Shown piece by piece: positions 51,842-55,519 of a DNA stretch of 55,519 nt; positions within the stretch are counted from its first letter, which is position 1; every line of letters begins with the position of its first letter. Position numbers and translations under genes: made by a program. The notes under the pieces were generated by a model. The model searched no databases. It was not told the origin of the DNA and saw only the letters and a program-made list of their open reading frames with translations. The stretch comes from Comamonadaceae bacterium (GTDB lineage Bacteria > Pseudomonadota > Gammaproteobacteria > Burkholderiales > Burkholderiaceae_C): positions 1-55,519 of the forward strand of contig JAECRA010000026.1 of the NCBI GenBank assembly GCA_015999985.1, in the 5' to 3' direction.

Positions 51842-53322
51842 GATGAGCAACTGATTTGGATGGAAGAAGCCCAGTCTGGAGGAAATCCAGCCCAGGCTGC
51901 GTGGTCAGGGTGATCTTCGAATGGATTTTCGAGGACCTCCAACAACTGTTCGATCATCGAAAAGTCCTTTTGGTTCGCCAGGGCGATGGCCTGCTCTGCA
52001 AGATGGTTTCTCAGTATGACTGAAGGATTGCTTTGCAGCGCGAGACCCGCATCTGGTCGCTGACCGAACTTTGCGTCTAATTCTTGTAATTGATTCAGAC
52101 AGTTATTTGCGGCCGGGCGGTCGTGAAACAAGTCCAGGACAGTTTCCGCTGGCGCACCAGCCAGGTGCTCTGCCCAGCGGCGCCAGAAAATGGGGTAGTC
52201 CGTGCGCTCGGTGGCCATCAATGCCAGAACGTCACCCACCAGTGTCTTGACGCCTTCGCTGGAATCCGCGAAACCCAGTTTGGCCGCCATGCGGCGGTCA
52301 AGAGCTGCAGGAAACATGCTCTTGTAAGGCTCAAGGGCCGCCATGGCGTCATCGGGTTCACCTATCAGCGGAAGCAGCGCCTGGCCAAGCGCAAACAGGT
52401 TCCAGTAGGCTACCTGGGGCTGACGCTTATAGGAATAGCGGCCACTGGTGTCAGAGTGGTTGGGGATATGGTCCGGATCGAAGCCGTCAAGGAACTGGAA
52501 CGGCCCATAGTCCACGGTCAGGCCCAGAATGCTCATGTTGTCAGTATTCATGACACCATGGCAAAAGCCAACCGCTTGCCAGTCGGCCATGAGAGCCGCA
52601 GTCCGCTGCGTGACGGCGGCCAGCAGCGCTGCAGCTGGATTGGCTGCGTCCCTGCACTCGGGGTAAAAGCCGTCAATGACGTAGTCAGCCAGCTTTTTCA
52701 GGTCATCGTGCTCCTGGTTGTGGCTGAAATGCTCAAAATGCCCGAACCGGATGAAGCTGGGCGCCGTGCGGGCGACGACGGCGGCAGTTTCCAGTGTTTC
52801 GCGGCGTATGGGCTGATCAGAGCCGGTAATGCAGAGGGCGCGGGTGGTGGGAATACCCAGCGCGTGCATGGCTTCGCTGCATAGAAACTCACGAATGGAA
52901 GAGCGCAGCACCGCTCGGCCGTCTCCCATTCGGGAGTAGGGGGTCATCCCGCTGCCTTTGAGTTGCAATTCAAGGGTTTGGCCGTCCCTGGCCTCTAACT
53001 CACCGAGCAAAATGGCACGGCCATCGCCGAGCTGTCCGGCCCAGACACCAAATTGGTGGCCGCTGTACACGCTGGCCAGTGGCTGACTACCCGCAAGCGG
53101 GCGATTACCAGAGAAGGCTTCAAGCGCTTCCTGCGATGCCCACCAATTCTCCTGCAGCCCCAGCTCACGAGCCATGGACTGGCTGCGGGCCACCCAGTAG
53201 GGATCTCGCAGTGCCGTGGGCGCGCGAGCGGTGAAGAAAGTGGGACCCAACCCGAAAAACCGGTTGTTCCAAACCTTGCCGAGGTCAAAGGCTTGTGGCC
53301 CTGTCTGAACGTCATCTTGCAT
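51838..53322 (-). CDS. selO: SelO/YdiU-family protein adenylyltransferase (pseudokinase fold)
   Basis: 494 residues. The SelO signature is present: [60 protein letters not shown], then [20 protein letters not shown] and [20 protein letters not shown]. SelO has an inverted nucleotide pose and transfers AMP to Ser/Thr/Tyr of redox proteins. The C-terminus ends ISCSS; its Cys three residues from the end falls where eukaryotic SelO carries selenocysteine. No SECIS or in-frame TGA Sec codon is implied here. First gene of the redox/envelope operon, divergent from the acyl-CoA synthetase. Confidence 0.94.
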   Translation of the reverse strand: MQDDVQTGPQAFDLGKVWNNRFFGLGPTFFTARAPTALRDPYWVARSQSMARELGLQENWWASQEALEAFSGNRPLAGSQPLASVYSGHQFGVWAGQLGDGRAILLGELEARDGQTLELQLKGSGMTPYSRMGDGRAVLRSSIREFLCSEAMHALGIPTTRALCITGSDQPIRRETLETAAVVARTAPSFIRFGHFEHFSHNQEHDDLKKLADYVIDGFYPECRDAANPAAALLAAVTQRTAALMADWQAVGFCHGVMNTDNMSILGLTVDYGPFQFLDGFDPDHIPNHSDTSGRYSYKRQPQVAYWNLFALGQALLPLIGEPDDAMAALEPYKSMFPAALDRRMAAKLGFADSSEGVKTLVGDVLALMATERTDYPIFWRRWAEHLAGAPAETVLDLFHDRPAANNCLNQLQELDAKFGQRPDAGLALQSNPSVILRNHLAEQAIALANQKDFSMIEQLLEVLENPFEDHPDHAAWAGFPPDWASSIQISCSS

Positions 53323-53457
53323 GCTGCCATTGTCGCCGGACGCGCCGCAACGCGCTGGCGCTACCTTCGGGTAACCCTGGGGGGCGCAGGCGTCAGAGGC
53401 GCCCGGGCGTGGTACACAATGTCGTGTTTATCAACGCTGTTCTCAGGAGATTTTCCG

Positions 53458-55083
53458 ATGCTTGGTCAGATGCAGAACCATCCGCTTTTGATTTCGAGGC
53501 TTATCGACCACGCGGCGAGGCATCACGCGGATAGTGAGGTGGTTTCGCGGCGCGTGGAAGGCGATATTCACCGATACACCTGGGCAGACGTGCAAAAGCG
53601 AGCCAAGCAGGTGGCCAACGGTCTCGACGCCCTCGGAGTTGGTCTGGGTGAGCGCATAGGCACGCTAGCCTGGAATGGCTACCGGCACCTTGAGCTTTAC
53701 TTTGGAGTGAGCGGGTCCAACCGAGTGCTGCACACTATCAACCCACGCCTGATTCCAGAGCAGATTGCCTGGATCGTGAATCATGCCGAGGACAAGGTAC
53801 TGTGCTTTGACATGAGCTTTCTGCCCATCATCCAGGGCATTCATGCGCATTGCCCCAACATCACGCACTGGATTGCGTTGTGCGACGCTGACAAGCTTCC
53901 TTCAGATACAGGCATTCCGAATCTGCAAAGCTATGAAGCCTGGATCGGCGCGCAGCCCAACACCTACGCCTGGCCTGAGTTCGATGAAAACACGGCTTCC
54001 AGCATGTGCTACACCAGCGGCACCACCGGCCATCCCAAGGCGGCGTTGTACAGCCATCGTTCCACGGTGCTCCACGCGTTTGCCGCCGCGCTGCCTGACG
54101 CCATGGCTTTGTCCGCCAGTGATTCAGCGCTGCCGGTGGTACCGATGTTCCACGTCAACGCCTGGGGCCTGCCATATTCGGCGGCCATGGTGGGCTGCAA
54201 GCTCGTGTTTCCAGGTCCCGCGCTGGACGGCAAGTCGGTCTTTGATCTGATAGAGGCTGAAAAAGTCACTTTTGCCGCAGGTGTGCCTACTGTCTGGCAA
54301 ATGCTGTTGGGGTATGCAGGCTCCAACAATCTGAGGTTCTCGACCTTGAAGCGCACCGTCATCGGGGGCTCGGCTTGCCCGCCTGCAATGATCGCTTCGT
54401 TCAGAGAGAACTATGGTGTCGATGTCCTGCACGCCTGGGGCATGACAGAAATGAGCCCTCTGGGAACCTTGTGCACTCTCAAGGAAAAGCACCGCCACGT
54501 GTCGGAAGAAGAAAAAATGAAGATCCGGCTCAAGCAGGGGCGAGCGATCTTCGGTGTCGACATGAAAATCGTGAGCGACGATGGAGCAGAGCTCCCGTGG
54601 GACGGAAAGACCTATGGCGATCTGTATGTGAAAGGCCCCTGGATTCTGGACACGTACTACAAGAACGAAGGAGGATATCCGCTTATAGATGGCTGGTTCC
54701 CCACGGGCGATGTGGCAACCATCGATGCGGATGGCTTCATGCAGATCACTGATCGCAGCAAGGATGTCATCAAATCGGGCGGGGAGTGGATCAGCTCCAT
54801 CGATATCGAAAACGTGGCCATGGCGCACCCAGGTGTGGCCATGGCGGCCTGTATTGGCATGCCGCACCCCAAATGGGACGAGCGGCCGATTGTGGCGGTG
54901 GTCAAGAAGCCGGATGCGCACGTGACGCGTGAGGAGTTGCTGGGCTTCTACGAGGGCAAGGTCGCCAAGTGGCAGAAGCCGGATGACGTGGTGTTCGTGG
55001 ACGCCATTCCGTTGGGGGCTACGGGCAAGATGCTGAAGACCAGGCTGCGGGAACTGCTTAAGGATTACAAGCTTCCTGCTTGA
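53458..55083 (+). CDS. Acyl-CoA synthetase (AMP-binding, fatty-acid/methylthiopropionate type)
   Basis: 541 residues from the ATG at 53458, which has the ribosome site AGGAG; the longer open frame upstream runs over the start of selO and is not used. Motifs: P-loop [15 protein letters not shown] (186-200), [36 protein letters not shown] and [11 protein letters not shown]. The catalytic Lys524 is in GATGKMLK. It activates a carboxylate as acyl-AMP and then acyl-CoA. Length and motifs match the medium/long-chain and DmdB-like group; chain-length preference is not evident. Confidence 0.93.
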   Translation: MLGQMQNHPLLISRLIDHAARHHADSEVVSRRVEGDIHRYTWADVQKRAKQVANGLDALGVGLGERIGTLAWNGYRHLELYFGVSGSNRVLHTINPRLIPEQIAWIVNHAEDKVLCFDMSFLPIIQGIHAHCPNITHWIALCDADKLPSDTGIPNLQSYEAWIGAQPNTYAWPEFDENTASSMCYTSGTTGHPKAALYSHRSTVLHAFAAALPDAMALSASDSALPVVPMFHVNAWGLPYSAAMVGCKLVFPGPALDGKSVFDLIEAEKVTFAAGVPTVWQMLLGYAGSNNLRFSTLKRTVIGGSACPPAMIASFRENYGVDVLHAWGMTEMSPLGTLCTLKEKHRHVSEEEKMKIRLKQGRAIFGVDMKIVSDDGAELPWDGKTYGDLYVKGPWILDTYYKNEGGYPLIDGWFPTGDVATIDADGFMQITDRSKDVIKSGGEWISSIDIENVAMAHPGVAMAACIGMPHPKWDERPIVAVVKKPDAHVTREELLGFYEGKVAKWQKPDDVVFVDAIPLGATGKMLKTRLRELLKDYKLPA

Positions 55084-55519
55084 TGGAGTTCACGGAACGG
55101 TGTGCTGCTGCCTCTGCCTCTGCCTTTGGGAGAGACTGATGCGCTTACTCCCTATTCCTTTGGGATAGGGGTGGGCGGGGCCCGCCAACAGGTGGGGGCA
55201 CACGGCATGTCTATGGGGCGCTACCTTGAATCCGTAGTCGCTGGCGCGAGGTGTCTTGTCCCCTCTACCGCTCGCGGGAGAGGGCTAGGGTGAGGGCAAG
55301 CAGCCGTTGATTGAAGCGCAGCGGATACTAATTGCCTTCTGCTATTGGCCAAGGTCGGAGGCCGGGGAGTGCGCCCGGCAGCGCACCTACTTCTTCTTTG
55401 CTCCGCCAAAGAAAAGTAGGCAAAAGAAAGGCGGCCCCACTGTCCGTGACCCTTCGCTTCGCTACGGGCAACCTGCGGTGCTCGTGCCCAAGGCGGTGCG
55501 GCAGAACTCGCGGCGTTCG
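55084..55519. other. 436-base repeat-rich end of the window
   Basis: No supported gene. A pyrimidine-rich CTGCCTCTGCCTCTGCC run (55109-55125) is followed by C/G-rich sequence with imperfect inverted repeats, then by a hairpin-bearing repeat from about 55386. Open frames here have no start signals. Confidence 0.6.
55386..55420. repeat. Hairpin repeat CCTACTT...AAGTAGG
   Basis: CCTACTT (55386-55392) pairs with AAGTAGG (55414-55420) and CTTTG (55396-55400) with CAAAG (55407-55411). The following CAAAAGAAAGGCGGCCCC and the tract into the window edge belong to a repeat common between genes in Burkholderiales genomes. Confidence 0.6.

Noticed and set aside
51838..53322. Possible selenocysteine use in the SelO-type protein
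   Set aside because: The relevant position is an ordinary Cys codon (ISCSS at the C-terminus), and no in-frame TGA needs to be read through.
53053..53457. N-terminal extension of the acyl-CoA synthetase by 135 residues
   Set aside because: It runs antisense through the start of selO and its own leader, and the ATG at 53458 has a proper AGGAG site and the normal family start.

Overview
The window reads as chromosomal DNA of a GC-rich betaproteobacterium, most likely Burkholderiales and close to Comamonadaceae. The clues are two periplasmic binding proteins of the Bug (TctC-like) family, the map-glnD pair facing purL, a SelO-MsrB-YciB-BolA-parvulin cluster, and dispersed hairpin repeats of the sort scattered through these genomes. 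No tRNA, rRNA, CRISPR array, transposase or integrase was seen.

Layout. 1-3.5 kb: a compact minus-strand operon (Bug protein, serine esterase, small cupin) facing a helix-turn-helix/cupin regulator, followed by hairpin repeats. 3.5-8.6 kb: a complete tripartite drug efflux operon (MarR regulator, outer-membrane lipoprotein, EmrA-like adaptor, EmrB-like pump) behind a strong sigma70 promoter carrying two dyads. 8.6-14.5 kb: two tandem, AT-richer genes for ~905-residue proteins with a UbiB/ADCK-type kinase core inside long unrecognised extensions. They arose by duplication and a remnant of the emrB 3' end lies between them. 15-18.4 kb: a second Bug gene under a TetR-type palindrome, a quinone-oxidoreductase-like gene and an MltB-type transglycosylase. 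18.6-22.6 kb: MoxR ATPase, DUF58 protein and TgpA-type transglutaminase, tightly coupled. 22.6-31 kb: deacetylase-fold hydrolase, ECHDC3-like crotonase relative, MscS channel, EtfBA, acyl-CoA dehydrogenase and nitronate monooxygenase, mostly a fatty-acid/electron-transfer set. 31-39 kb: repeat-filled gap, then glnD, map and purL. 39-42.3 kb: NitT/TauT-type ABC importer. 42.4-45.2 kb: UspA and an AsmA protein. 45.4-49.3 kb: two tandem TAP-like lipoprotein peptidases with the fossil C-terminus of a third between them. 49.5-53.3 kb: redox/envelope operon selO-msrB-yciB-bolA-ppiC. 53.4-55.1 kb: acyl-CoA synthetase, then repeat-rich DNA to the end.

The best candidate for something undescribed is the tandem pair of giant UbiB-like kinases. 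The pair keeps the catalytic residues, changes the family KxGQ motif to KLLQ, and has about 430 N-terminal and 200 C-terminal residues that I cannot assign. Each copy has the same ECF-sigma-like box (GGAACT, 16 bp, GACTCA) about 100 bp upstream, conserved although the sequence between its two halves has drifted.

All functional names are inferred from motifs and family knowledge. No database search was run.
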